From an uncultured Armatimonadota bacterium (GTDB lineage: Bacteria > Armatimonadota > Fimbriimonadia > Fimbriimonadales > Fimbriimonadaceae): 64,000 nucleotides of DNA. The notes below the pieces were generated by a model. It was not told the DNA's origin and did no database searches. It was given only the letters and a program-made list of their open reading frames with translations. The translations under genes and the position numbers were made by a program. This document shows, piece by piece, positions 46,397 through 55,549 of the stretch (the first letter of the stretch is position 1; every line of letters starts with the position of its first letter). The stretch spans positions 1 to 64,000 of the forward strand of contig CAIVDU010000051.1 of assembly GCA_903904815.1 (NCBI GenBank). Direction: 5' to 3'.

Positions 46397-46957
46397 ATGA
46401 CAGTTTCTCGTCGATCCATAGTCGGTGGCCTGCTGATCCAAGCCTGCGCAGTTCTTTTCTGCAGCGTGGTGTCGGGGACGGCATCCGCCGGCTTGCGTCG
46501 GCAAGAATCTGAACTCGGAGTCAAGGCCGCCTTCGTCTATAACTTCACGAAATTCGTTACCTGGCCCGCTTCGGCCTTTTCAAGTTCCTCGGCGCCGTTC
46601 GTGATGGGAATCGTAGGCGAGGACGCGATTCAAGCGCCACTTGAAGCCATCGTCAGGAACAAGCAAGTTGCCGGTCGATCGATCGTAATTCGGCACATTG
46701 GCTGGTCTGATGTCGAGACGTGCAACCTGCTCTTCATTCCAAACGACGAGAGCGCGAGAGCGACTCAATTGGCGAAGCTCAAAGGTCGCAACATCTTGAT
46801 CGTGAGCGAATCTCCGGGCATGATCCGCAAGGGCGCTTCCATCAATCTCTTCATCGAGCAAGAACGCGTTTTATTCGAGATTTCAGGGTCGGCGTCTAAA
46901 GACACCGGACTCACCATAAGCTCGCACCTCATGTCCCTCGCAAGGACGCCCCACTAA
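46397..46957 (+). CDS. YfiR family periplasmic protein (DUF4154)
   Basis: A 186-residue protein with a signal peptide and the YfiR/DUF4154 pattern: ELGVKAAFVYNFTKFVTWP after the signal, FVMGIVGED, CNLLFIPNDE and the end region ILIVSESPGM. In Pseudomonas, YfiR represses the diguanylate cyclase YfiN by binding its periplasmic domain. Here it lies between two TonB-dependent receptor genes and upstream of a CHASE8 kinase, so it probably binds that kinase. No YfiN cyclase or YfiB lipoprotein is seen nearby. Confidence 0.9.
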   Translation: MTVSRRSIVGGLLIQACAVLFCSVVSGTASAGLRRQESELGVKAAFVYNFTKFVTWPASAFSSSSAPFVMGIVGEDAIQAPLEAIVRNKQVAGRSIVIRHIGWSDVETCNLLFIPNDESARATQLAKLKGRNILIVSESPGMIRKGASINLFIEQERVLFEISGSASKDTGLTISSHLMSLARTPH

Positions 46958-47013
46958 CCATGGATCACTTCCAGAGCATCCCACTGTTTGGAACCGGGGA
47001 CAAGCACAACAGA

Positions 47014-49023
47014 ATGTTCAGACATAGGAAATCCTTGGGTTTATGTTGCTTCGTAGCGGTTTTTGGGCTTCCCTCCGCCGCGTTTGCGCAAGCGCCCTCG
47101 GAACCACAACGTCATGACCTAGGCTCGATGGATCTAGACCAACTGATGAAGGTTCAGGTGGTCACCGCCTCGAAGCATTCGCAAGCGCTTTCCGAAGTAC
47201 CCTCGGCAATCTTTGTCGTCACCCACGACGCGATTCGACGTTCCGGGGCCAGAAACATTCCCGAAGCATTGCGCATCGTTCCTGGAGTCCAAGTTGCCCA
47301 GCTGGATGCGAGCAAATACGTCGTGAGCATTCGTGGGATGGGAAGTCGCTTCGCTGACAAACTGTTGGTGCTCATCGATGGAAGAAGCGTCTACACCTCC
47401 CTGTTTTCCGGCGTCTATTGGGACGCCCAGGACCTGGACCTCGAACTTGTCGACCGAATTGAAGTGATCCGTGGCCCAGGAGGATCGCTTTGGGGCTCGA
47501 ACGCGGTCAACGGCATCATCAACATCATCACCAAGACCTCAAAGGAGACGCTAGGATCACGGGTCAGCGCCCGAACGTCGACATCGGAACCGTACAGTCT
47601 CGCTACAAGCTCAGGCATCGAGGTCCCACACGGAGCCATTCGGATCTCCGCCAAAGGCGCCCATAGCGAGGAACTCACGACGACTGTCCCTTCCCCAGGC
47701 GTGGACGCATGGAATCACGGACGCGTAGGACTCCGAGGAGATTGGGACTTCGTCAGCAGCAGCCTGTCAGTAACTTCTGACGCCAGTAGCGCGCGACAAG
47801 GTCAAACAAATCTCTTCCCAAGTGTCACGCCACCCTACTCAGCTCTCATCGGCGACCGGTACAACACCTCGGACTGGAATTTCCAAGCGAAATGGGAGCA
47901 GACCGTCGGGGCTGCGAAAGGAAGATCGCTTCGAGTTTCATTCGATCACTACGACCGCCAGACGACGGCTCTGGGCGAGCGGGACACTTCAGCGACCCTC
48001 GATTTCCAGGAACCCATCTCCGTGTCTCCACGCTTGCACTTGATATGGGGTGCGGGCTACAAAACGGAACAGAACACCGTATTCAACAGCCCGTACGTCA
48101 CGGCGGCTGTTCCTACGAGAACACTCACCACGTTCGGTGGATTCTTCCAGAGCGAGTTCAACCTGTCCGCGAAGGCTCATCTCTCAATTGGCTCGAAATT
48201 CGAGCACAACAGCTATACCGGGTGGGAAGTCCAGCCAAGCGCCAAGCTTCTTTACCAATCGAATCCCACCAATACGTTCTGGGCGTCGATCACTCGAGCG
48301 GTTCAAACGCCTTCCAGAGTGGACACGGATCTGATACTTCTCGCTGGCTCAGGAGCCGGGCCTGGGGGCGTTCCCGTGGTCGGACTCGTGCAAGGCAATC
48401 CTAACTTCCTATCCGAGGTCGTCATCTCTCACGAGCTCGGATGGCGCTACCAACCATCCGCCGCGTCATTCGTGGACGTCGCGGCGTTTTACAACCAATA
48501 CGCAAATCTTAGGAGTGGAGTAAACACTGGAACCCAGGTTATCGGACTGCCACCATCTCAAATCGACCAACTCGAAATGATGTCCAATGGTGCTTCGGCG
48601 GAGACTGGAGGGTTAGAGATCGCCGCCCACCAAACTCTATCAACCAGTTGGCGACTCGAAGAAACCTACTCGCTCTACTCCGAGCAGTACGACGGTGGCC
48701 CGGGAAACACGATTAGCAACGCAGATCTGTCCAAGGGCGCCACTCCCCGACATCAGGCATCGCTTCGTTCCGAATGGGACCTCAGCTCTAAGTTTCAATT
48801 CAATCTCGGCAGTTATTACGTCAGTCAACTTTCAACCGGCGGCGTGGCCCCCTATCTTCGGTTGGACTTACTCGCTTCTTGGAAGCCAAACTCCCGAACG
48901 GAGTTCAGCTTCGGAGTCCATAACCTAACCAATGCAGAACACACGGAAGCGGCAGTGAACCTCTACGATGTGGCCTCCCAGATTCCACGCGCGGCTTTCG
49001 CTAAGGTGACGATTCACTTCTAA
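47014..49023 (+). CDS. TonB-dependent receptor (second paralogue)
   Basis: A 669-residue receptor closely similar to the one at 44386: the extension LGSMDLDQLMKVQVVTASKH, the plug motif IRGPGGSLWGSNAVNGIINI and the terminal FAKVTIHF. It probably arose by tandem duplication around the YfiR gene, and the two may differ in ligand. The ATG at 47014 starts a normal signal peptide (MFRHRKSLGLCCFVAVFGLP); an ATG at 46960, three bases after the YfiR stop, is the alternative and would add 18 residues. Confidence 0.92.
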   Translation: MFRHRKSLGLCCFVAVFGLPSAAFAQAPSEPQRHDLGSMDLDQLMKVQVVTASKHSQALSEVPSAIFVVTHDAIRRSGARNIPEALRIVPGVQVAQLDASKYVVSIRGMGSRFADKLLVLIDGRSVYTSLFSGVYWDAQDLDLELVDRIEVIRGPGGSLWGSNAVNGIINIITKTSKETLGSRVSARTSTSEPYSLATSSGIEVPHGAIRISAKGAHSEELTTTVPSPGVDAWNHGRVGLRGDWDFVSSSLSVTSDASSARQGQTNLFPSVTPPYSALIGDRYNTSDWNFQAKWEQTVGAAKGRSLRVSFDHYDRQTTALGERDTSATLDFQEPISVSPRLHLIWGAGYKTEQNTVFNSPYVTAAVPTRTLTTFGGFFQSEFNLSAKAHLSIGSKFEHNSYTGWEVQPSAKLLYQSNPTNTFWASITRAVQTPSRVDTDLILLAGSGAGPGGVPVVGLVQGNPNFLSEVVISHELGWRYQPSAASFVDVAAFYNQYANLRSGVNTGTQVIGLPPSQIDQLEMMSNGASAETGGLEIAAHQTLSTSWRLEETYSLYSEQYDGGPGNTISNADLSKGATPRHQASLRSEWDLSSKFQFNLGSYYVSQLSTGGVAPYLRLDLLASWKPNSRTEFSFGVHNLTNAEHTEAAVNLYDVASQIPRAAFAKVTIHF

Positions 49024-49086
49024 CGATCTGTCGAAGCAACTCAGTAGCTCAATCCGTGGATTTGACTTTCCTGCGCAAATTGAGTG

Positions 49087-49107
49087 CGAACATGACCGCA
49101 ATGTTCG
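49087..49107. promoter_or_regulatory. inverted repeat before hybrid kinase gene
   Basis: CGAACAT (49087-49093) and ATGTTCG (49101-49107) with a seven-base spacer, in the 155-base gap between the second receptor and the kinase gene. It could be an operator or a weak hairpin terminator; no T-run of note follows. Confidence 0.4.
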
Positions 49108-49178
49108 GTTTTAGCTACGGAGATGGACCAAGAGAACCAACTCTTTATTAGCGGACAGCGTGCCGTAAAACTCCACCC

Positions 49179-51512
49179 ATGTTACGCAACGCGTCCATCA
49201 GTCTAAAGCTCACCGTGTTAATGGCGCTCGCCAGCACGTTCGCGTTGCTGCTTGCAAGCGTTGGATTCCTCTATTACGACCTCAGCGCGTTTCGGTCTTC
49301 GTTGTCCTCGGGCTTGGCAACCCAGGCGCGCGTGATCGGCGCAAATTGCAACGCGCCACTCACATTCAAGGATGCCACCGCCGCAACCGAGATCTTAAGC
49401 TCCTTGAGGGCCCAGGATGATGTGCGAGTTGCCGCTCTTTTCTCTCCAAACGGAAAGCTCTTTGCCCAGTGGGGGCGCTCACCTGGCGACCTGAAGCACC
49501 TTCCAACGAGGCCCCAGGCGGATAGCACTCAGTCCGGCGACAACCACCTGAGCGTCTTTTACACGATCCATGAGAACAAAGAGATCATCGGGATCCTGTA
49601 CATCGAATCGACGTTGGAATCGTGGCATCAACGGCGAAATCAGTACACCAACATTGTCGGCCTCCTGATCCTGGCCGGCGTATTGTTGGCCGTGATGGTT
49701 GGATCACGACTCCAACGCATTATCTCAAAGCCAATTCAACACTTGGCAGATAGTATGCAGAGGGTCGCTAAAGAACAGAATTACGGCTACCGGGTGACCG
49801 CGATTACCGGCGGCGAGATCGGTGAGCTCACCTCCGGTTTCAACTCAATGCTTGTTGAACTAGAAGCTCATCGTAACGAGCTTCGGATGGCGAACGAGGA
49901 GCTTGAATCCCGAGTCCAACTCCGCACGATCGAGCTAAAGCAGGAGATCGTCGAGAGAATCTCGGCCGAAAAGAGCCTGGAGCAAAGCAGGCAAACCCTG
50001 GAAGAGTTCTTCGAGAACGCGAGTATTGGCCTTCTCCTTATCGGCCCCGATGGCACGATTTTACGAGCCAATCGAATGGAACTCGAAACGATGGGCTACT
50101 CCGCTGAGGAGTACGTCGGCAAGGACTACTTTACATTCAACACGGACCCTGAAACGAGTCGAGAGCTGCTTCACCTCGTTGCCAATGGCAAATCGCTGGA
50201 CTCTTACGAGACGCAGGTGAAATGTGCCGACGGCACGATCAAGACGATCAACCTAAGTTGCAATGCTCTCAAGAACGAGAGAGATGACGTCGTCCACGCG
50301 CGCTGTTTTACGAGGGACATCACCGCTCTCAAAGAAGCGGAAGCCGCTGAACGAGCCAGGCTCGAAGCTGAGCGTGCAAGCTCGGCAAAGAGCGAGTTCT
50401 TGTCACGAATGAGTCACGAGCTTAGGACGCCGATGAACGCGATCCTGGGTTTTGCTCAGCTCCTTCAAATGGACGAGCTTGAGGATGAACAGCAAGAGTC
50501 CGTTGGCCAGATCCGGACTGCCGGCGAGCACCTTCTGCGCCTCATCAATGAAGTTCTCGATATCTCGCGCATCGAGGCGGGCGCCTTGAGCATCTCCCTG
50601 GAACCTGTTTGCTTCCAAGAGGTTGCCAGCGAAGTGAAGTCGTTGATTCAACCACTCGCGAATCAACGGCAGATCGCCGTCAGCCTCCAAGTATCGGAAG
50701 TCGATGCGACCCACGTCCTAGCCGACCGACAGCGGCTGTGTCAGGTCATTTTAAACCTCGTATCGAACGCGGTGAAGTACAACCGGCGAGGCGGAACTGT
50801 CTCGATCTGCGGAGAGTCCTTGGCGGATTCCAGCCTGCGAATCAAGGTCACCGATACCGGCAGCGGTATCCCAGAATCGCGTGTACACCAGATATTCCAG
50901 CCGTTTGAACGCCTTGGAGCAGAGGAGACTGGGATCGAAGGAACGGGCCTGGGGCTGGCTCTTTCCAAGCGCCTCGTCGAGGCGATGGGTGGTTCCATCG
51001 GCTTCACCACGGGCAACGACGGAACCACATTCTACGTCGACCTTCCCCTGACTGCGAGTCCGCTCTTGTCGATCGGGCACGCGGCTTTTGAACCGATCGC
51101 CGAAATGAAAGATTTCGAAGCGCGACCGAAGTCGGTTCTCTTAATCGAGGATAACCTTTCGAACGTTCGCCTGATGGAAAAGATCCTAAGTGGACGCCCT
51201 CACGTGAAACTGGTGGTCGCTATGCAAGGAACCCTTGGGTTCGACCTGGCTGTCGAGCACCTGCCAGACATGATCTTCTTGGATCTTAACCTTCCGGATT
51301 GTCACGGATTCGATTTGCTAAAGCGCCTGAAGGCGCTCAAAGAAACGACCGATATTCCAGTAGTGGTCGTCAGCGCAGATGCTACGCAAGCACAGGTTTC
51401 CAAGCTCCTCCAGGCAGGAGCCATCAAATATCTTACCAAGCCGTTGAATGTCAGGGAACTCTTGTCCACCCTGGACGAGATCCTAGCCGAAGAGGTGCAA
51501 AGAGTTGCCTAA
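49179..51512 (+). CDS. CHASE8-HAMP-PAS hybrid sensor histidine kinase
   Basis: A 777-residue inner-membrane kinase. A first membrane helix (about 10-33) is followed by a CHASE8 periplasmic domain (about 36-145; RVIGANCNAPLTFKDATAA is typical), a second helix (160-176), HAMP (to about 235), PAS (about 270-385), HisKA with His413 in RMSHELRTP, HATPase_c (NLVSNAVKYN, GTGLGLAL) and a C-terminal receiver with Asp702 in IFLDLNLPD. CHASE8 is the sensor domain of YfiN-type cyclases, so a YfiR-type partner is expected and is encoded upstream. The gene overlaps the HD-GYP regulator gene by eight bases. Confidence 0.93.
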   Translation: MLRNASISLKLTVLMALASTFALLLASVGFLYYDLSAFRSSLSSGLATQARVIGANCNAPLTFKDATAATEILSSLRAQDDVRVAALFSPNGKLFAQWGRSPGDLKHLPTRPQADSTQSGDNHLSVFYTIHENKEIIGILYIESTLESWHQRRNQYTNIVGLLILAGVLLAVMVGSRLQRIISKPIQHLADSMQRVAKEQNYGYRVTAITGGEIGELTSGFNSMLVELEAHRNELRMANEELESRVQLRTIELKQEIVERISAEKSLEQSRQTLEEFFENASIGLLLIGPDGTILRANRMELETMGYSAEEYVGKDYFTFNTDPETSRELLHLVANGKSLDSYETQVKCADGTIKTINLSCNALKNERDDVVHARCFTRDITALKEAEAAERARLEAERASSAKSEFLSRMSHELRTPMNAILGFAQLLQMDELEDEQQESVGQIRTAGEHLLRLINEVLDISRIEAGALSISLEPVCFQEVASEVKSLIQPLANQRQIAVSLQVSEVDATHVLADRQRLCQVILNLVSNAVKYNRRGGTVSICGESLADSSLRIKVTDTGSGIPESRVHQIFQPFERLGAEETGIEGTGLGLALSKRLVEAMGGSIGFTTGNDGTTFYVDLPLTASPLLSIGHAAFEPIAEMKDFEARPKSVLLIEDNLSNVRLMEKILSGRPHVKLVVAMQGTLGFDLAVEHLPDMIFLDLNLPDCHGFDLLKRLKALKETTDIPVVVVSADATQAQVSKLLQAGAIKYLTKPLNVRELLSTLDEILAEEVQRVA

Positions 51513-52563
51513 ACTATCCGACGAAGAGTTATTTTCCTCGAAGATTCTGTTAGCGGACGACAATCCGGTCAACGTCACTCTTCTAGAAAGACTGCTCACA
51601 AAGAGCGGTTATACCAATATCGTCGGCGTGACTTCGTCCCTCAAAGCCGAAGAGATCTGCCTCACCGATCCCCCTGATCTGCTGATTTTGGATCTCCACA
51701 TGCCAGTCAAAGACGGGTACGGAGTCTTGGAGTCCCTTCGGACCCACGGCATGATCGACACCTACCTGCCTATCCTCGTTTTTACTGCCGACGTAACTCC
51801 GGAGGCGCGGCGCCGGGCTTTGACCCTCGGAGCAAGCGACTTCCTCACGAAACCAGGGGATGCGCTTGAAATATCACTCCGAGTAAGAAACTTTCTCCAA
51901 ATGCGTTTCCTCTACCGCCAGCTTGAGACGCAAAATCAGGAACTCGAAGAAAGAGTCGCCGAGCGAACTCGGAGCCTTCAAGAAGCGCAACTCGAAATTG
52001 TCGCCCGGCTTGCCCTCGTAGGCGACTACCGCGACGACGATACCGGCGACCACTGTCGCCGCGTTGCCGAAATGTCTTACGAACTGGCGATTCGGATCGG
52101 AGTCAAACCACTTGAGGCCGAACTTATCCGCCTGGCTGCTCCCCTTCACGATATCGGAAAGGTTGGCATTCCCGACGGAATCATTCGGAAACCCGCGAGA
52201 TTGACGCCCGAAGAGTTTCAGGAAATCAAGACGCACACCACCATCGGAGCCAGCATCCTCGAGGGTAGCCGTAGCGACGTGCTGCGCATGGCTTATACGA
52301 TTGCAATCAGCCACCATGAACGATGGGATGGCCGGGGATATCCGAACGGACTCTCAGGCGAGAACATCCCACTTCCGGGTCGAATCGTTTCGGTAGCAGA
52401 CGTGTTCGATGCTCTCTCAAGCCCACGCCCGTACAAAGAGCGATGGCCACTGGAGCGAACGCTTGCAGAAATCGCAGCTGGAGCAGGCAGCCAGTTTGAC
52501 CCACAAGTGGTCGAAGCCCTGAAGTCGTTGCTTCAAGAAGACGAAGTCTGGAAAGTCGCCTAA
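51505..52563 (+). CDS. response regulator with HD-GYP domain
   Basis: A 352-residue regulator. The receiver domain (about 12-130) has Asp63 in LILDLHMPVKDG and Lys at TKPGD. A coiled-coil linker (about 138-160) leads to an HD-GYP domain with His183, the HD pair His215-Asp216 in APLHDIGKVGIPDG, HHERWDGRGYP near 270-280. It should hydrolyse c-di-GMP when phosphorylated by the kinase encoded just upstream. Overlap of the two genes shows coupled expression. Confidence 0.95.
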   Translation: MPKLSDEELFSSKILLADDNPVNVTLLERLLTKSGYTNIVGVTSSLKAEEICLTDPPDLLILDLHMPVKDGYGVLESLRTHGMIDTYLPILVFTADVTPEARRRALTLGASDFLTKPGDALEISLRVRNFLQMRFLYRQLETQNQELEERVAERTRSLQEAQLEIVARLALVGDYRDDDTGDHCRRVAEMSYELAIRIGVKPLEAELIRLAAPLHDIGKVGIPDGIIRKPARLTPEEFQEIKTHTTIGASILEGSRSDVLRMAYTIAISHHERWDGRGYPNGLSGENIPLPGRIVSVADVFDALSSPRPYKERWPLERTLAEIAAGAGSQFDPQVVEALKSLLQEDEVWKVA

Positions 52564-52893
52564 AGCAGAATGCGCGCGCGACGGCTCAGCGAGATGGCGG
52601 ATTCATTGGAACAGCAGTGGCAATCGCCGGAGTTCGGTGCAGGTCAAAGTCACAGGGTAGCTAGGCTTCCGCGACTCCGTTTGCGATTCCGTCCGGCATA
52701 GCATAGATTTTGGAGGTCGTGAACATCCAATCTGGAACAGGTCGCTCGCCGCAATAGCCCCGGGGGCATCTCTGGCGGCCGAATCACCAAGACCCAGCCC
52801 GATTGGAGATTCAAGTGAAATTCGACCCGGTCCGATAGGGGAACGGATTCGCCTTATCCAGGTGCCTTGGGCAATTCTGGTAGCCTAGGCTCC
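52564..52893. other. intergenic region after HD-GYP gene
   Basis: No gene is supported. A structured segment at 52613-52676 contains GGCAATC, a small hairpin, CAAAGTCACAGGG and AGCTAGGCTTCCGCG in the order of the c-di-GMP-I (GEMM) riboswitch core, but several conserved bases differ and the P3 stem is not evident. I regard it as a weak candidate only. Confidence 0.3.
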
Positions 52894-53337
52894 ATGGGTA
52901 CGACAAGGAACCTCATCCGAGTCGCGAGCGCGAAGTGCCGGCAAACGGCTCTTCTCGTGCTGGCGACGTTCATCGGGTGGACGTCTGCGGCCCAGCTTCT
53001 GGCATGCACTCCTGCTGGAGTGCACTGTCCGACCGCCCCGATTCAATCGGTGTCAAAGTCCGTGAAATCGTGTTGTGGTAGCGTGGTCAGATTGACCTCG
53101 CGAAAACCGCAACTCGGTGACAAGGGATTCGTTCAGTGCCGGTGCGCGGAGAAACGATCCACGCAACAGCAAGTGAGTCTCGATCAAGGCGCGATCCATA
53201 TCGAGATGCTCGCTGCCGAACCTTTCGTCCTCACGATTCCACTCCTCTCTCCAGAAGCTTACGTGACGTCTACTGACTCGGCACGCACCGTCCGGCTGCC
53301 GCTCACCCCCCTCGTCCCGCCTCCATCCATCGCATAG
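52894..53337 (+). CDS. hypothetical Cys-rich secreted protein
   Basis: A 147-residue protein with a signal peptide or membrane anchor (ALLVLATFIGWTSAAQLLAC) and a cluster of Cys residues: LLACTPAGVHCP, SCCGS and QCRCAE. The Cys pattern suggests metal binding or disulfides. It has no family that I recognise. A pseudopilin gene follows 66 bases later on the same strand. The ATG at 52894 was preferred to a TTG nine codons earlier. Confidence 0.6.
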   Translation: MGTTRNLIRVASAKCRQTALLVLATFIGWTSAAQLLACTPAGVHCPTAPIQSVSKSVKSCCGSVVRLTSRKPQLGDKGFVQCRCAEKRSTQQQVSLDQGAIHIEMLAAEPFVLTIPLLSPEAYVTSTDSARTVRLPLTPLVPPPSIA

Positions 53338-53403
53338 GGTCCCCGCCTTCTATCCAACTCGTCCCATTCGGACGCGACCCCAAAGTCCCTAGGAGGGCTT
53401 CCC

Positions 53404-54135
53404 ATGCGAACCAAAGCTTTCACGCTCATTGAGCTGCTCGTCGTCATCGCGATCATCGCCATCTTGGCCGCAATCCTCTTCCCCGTCTTTTCACAGGCCA
53501 AAGCAGCCGCCAAGAAAGTCTCCTGCCTGAGTAACGGCCGTCAGATCGGTCTGGCCTTGACGATCTACATCGGAGATTACGACGATCGCTATCCTCAAGA
53601 GCATCCCGCCACCACCGATCCTACCGTCGATGACAACAACGCCCAGTTAGAGAGCATCGATTACGGATCACCGTTTGACAAGATCCTGCCGTACGTTGCG
53701 TCGAAAGACTCCTCGAGCACTCAACTCTACGTATGCCCTTCAGATTCGGATCCGCACGGGCTGAAGGTGCTGGACACCTCGGGCAACTGCATCGGGCAGA
53801 GCGCCCCTCCACCCGGTCCTCTCAGCAGTTTCCTTCTCAACGCCTACTATCTGTTTGGCGCGACTTCGAGCGACATCGCCGTACCCGCTCAGTCCATCTA
53901 CATATCAGAACGCCGAGGGAATTTCTGCGATGTTCACTACCACCCCTGGTTAGGAGAAACCGAGAGTCCGGCAAACGCGGCAGACACGACGAACCCGATT
54001 GCGATCTCATCAGATCGGCACGTGAACGGGTCGAATCACATCTACTCGGAAGGGCACGCCAAGTGGCGCGCATTCTCCCAGGCGCGGGCGCCCTTCACTG
54101 GCCATACGCTGTATGGCGAGTTCCAGGCCTTCTAA
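53404..54135 (+). CDS. prepilin-type pseudopilin (DUF1559-like)
   Basis: A 243-residue protein with the leader [20 protein letters not shown], cleavage before Phe6, one hydrophobic helix and a mature domain that ends in [10 protein letters not shown], a variant of the DGHAK motif. AGGAGG lies about nine bases before the ATG. Unlike the other copies it has no lipoprotein gene after it; it follows a Cys-rich secreted protein and converges on an oxidoreductase gene. Confidence 0.88.
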   Translation: MRTKAFTLIELLVVIAIIAILAAILFPVFSQAKAAAKKVSCLSNGRQIGLALTIYIGDYDDRYPQEHPATTDPTVDDNNAQLESIDYGSPFDKILPYVASKDSSSTQLYVCPSDSDPHGLKVLDTSGNCIGQSAPPPGPLSSFLLNAYYLFGATSSDIAVPAQSIYISERRGNFCDVHYHPWLGETESPANAADTTNPIAISSDRHVNGSNHIYSEGHAKWRAFSQARAPFTGHTLYGEFQAF

Positions 54136-54150
54136 CCCACACACCCAGTT

Positions 54151-54185
54151 CAGTTCTCTCGCATCTACTTGATGCGAGAGAACTG
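54151..54185. terminator. perfect 15-bp hairpin across a stop codon
   Basis: Bases 54151-54165 pair exactly with 54171-54185 around TACTT. The right arm encodes the last residues of the minus-strand oxidoreductase, and its stop codon lies at the loop. It probably ends both converging transcripts. Confidence 0.75.
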
Positions 54186-55298
54186 GTCGGTCGCCATCGG
54201 AGCCGGTCGAGGAACCTGAGAAGTCGGGAAGATGAACTTGCCCGCTTCAGAAGACTCTTGGAACGAGAGCATGACATCGAGGACGTGGTAAGCCAGCGCA
54301 CCAGAAGCTCGGTTCCCACCGCCATTTCGAATCGCATCTGCCATATCGAGCACGCCCACTCCTCGAGAGTTGGCCTCGAAGCCATGCTCCAGCGTGACCT
54401 CGGTCCACTCGGACTCGCCGGCCTTCTTGATGAGCACCGGACCGCCGAAATTATTCGGGTCAGGAACCTTCAGCGTGCCTTCCGATCCAAAAACCGTGAT
54501 CGGATTCTTGCCCCACTCGGAGTACACGTCGAAACTGGTCGTGAGTTCCGCGATCGCCCCATTCTCCATGTCCATCACGCCCGCGAGGTGAGTCGGAGTC
54601 TCTACGACAATGCGGTCCTCGACCGTGACTTCATCGGCAGGCTTGCCGTAATACTTTTCGTTCGTCTTCGCGATCGGTCGTTCCGGGAAACTCACTCGAA
54701 CCGACCCAGCGACTCGCTTGACGCTCCCAAGAAGATTTACGAGGGCGGTCAAATAATACGGCCCCATGTCGAGCATTGGACCACCGCCCGGCTTGAAGAA
54801 GAATTCCGGCGCCGGATGCCAGTTCTCTGGTCCACGGCTGAGCATGGCAGCCTGAGCAGCCACTGGAGCTCCGATGGCGCCTTCGTCAATCAACTTGCGA
54901 CAAGTCTGAATTCCCGCCCCGAGGAATGTGTCTGGAGCGCATCCGACGAGAAGTCCCTTCTCGACTGAGACCTTCAAAAGTGCCTGAGCCTCTGCCCGAG
55001 TTGCCGAGAGCGGCTTCTCGTTATAGACGTGCTTGCCCGCCTGCAGCGCCTGAAGCGCCACCGGTCCGTGCGCCCGGGGAATCGTCAAATTGAGCACCAA
55101 CTCGACGTCCGGATGAGCAATCAGCGCATCCGGGGTGAGAGCGTTAGGAACTCCGTACTTCTCTGCCGACGCTTTCGCTCGGTCGAGATCGAGGTCGGCA
55201 CATGCGATCACCTCGGTCCCTGCATAGGCCCCGAGATTCTCGAAATAAATACCACTAATGTTGCCGCAACCGATAACTCCAATTCGCAAGGGGACCAT
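54165..55298 (-). CDS. Gfo/Idh/MocA family oxidoreductase
   Basis: A 377-residue oxidoreductase with Rossmann motif IGVIGCGNISGIY at the N-terminus and the EKP motif in HVYNEKPLSAT, followed by the family alpha/beta C-terminal domain (PGGGPMLDMGPYYL). It probably oxidises or reduces a sugar or inositol with NAD(P). No signal is seen. It is downstream of a pseudopilin-lipoprotein pair on the same strand, with a repeat-rich gap between; a degenerate TTAAC-N5-GTTAG site is about 50 bases upstream. Confidence 0.9.
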   Translation of the reverse strand: MVPLRIGVIGCGNISGIYFENLGAYAGTEVIACADLDLDRAKASAEKYGVPNALTPDALIAHPDVELVLNLTIPRAHGPVALQALQAGKHVYNEKPLSATRAEAQALLKVSVEKGLLVGCAPDTFLGAGIQTCRKLIDEGAIGAPVAAQAAMLSRGPENWHPAPEFFFKPGGGPMLDMGPYYLTALVNLLGSVKRVAGSVRVSFPERPIAKTNEKYYGKPADEVTVEDRIVVETPTHLAGVMDMENGAIAELTTSFDVYSEWGKNPITVFGSEGTLKVPDPNNFGGPVLIKKAGESEWTEVTLEHGFEANSRGVGVLDMADAIRNGGGNRASGALAYHVLDVMLSFQESSEAGKFIFPTSQVPRPAPMATDQFSRIK

Positions 55299-55343
55299 GA
55301 GAACGCGTAGTTTACCGATGTCTTCCGGCCACTTGTCAGTCCC

Positions 55344-55358
55344 TTAACTCCGCGTTAG
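55344..55358. promoter_or_regulatory. degenerate CTAAC-N5-GTTAG site
   Basis: TTAAC-TCCGC-GTTAG differs from the CTAAC-N5-GTTAG layout by one base. It lies 46 bases upstream of the Gfo/Idh/MocA start. It may be a lower-affinity site for the same regulator as at 16048 and 35806. Confidence 0.35.
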
Positions 55359-55429
55359 GCGCAGGATTCAACATTTGAAGAAATCAATCGTTGATTTCCA
55401 GAAGGGCACTGCATCTGTTTGGGTTTCAA

Positions 55430-55540
55430 GTGATTGGTGGCTAGTGATTGGAGTGGCCAGTGGCTTGTGGTCGGTGGCCTTTGGTTGGGGTCGAGTGAGA
55501 CCCATTGACTCCATCTGTCCAGGGTGGACCACCGACCACT
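55430..55540. repeat. GT-rich degenerate tandem repeat with long inverted arm
   Basis: Units of the form AGTGATTGG(A/T)... and AGTGGC... recur from about 55430 to 55490, and GTGGTCGGTGG (55467-55477) is matched by CCACCGACCAC (55529-55539). The tract follows the lipoprotein gene and looks like a non-coding repeat that can fold into a long hairpin. Confidence 0.5.
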
Positions 55541-55549
55541 AATCACCCG

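Noticed and set aside
44386-49023. Assembly artefact explaining the two similar TonB receptors
   Set aside because: The two proteins differ throughout the plug and barrel at many sites and have an unrelated gene between them, so they are real paralogues.
53733-54968. Plus-strand open frame of 411 codons across the pseudopilin end and oxidoreductase
   Set aside because: It crosses two well-supported genes in other frames and is Arg/Ser-rich without domain features.
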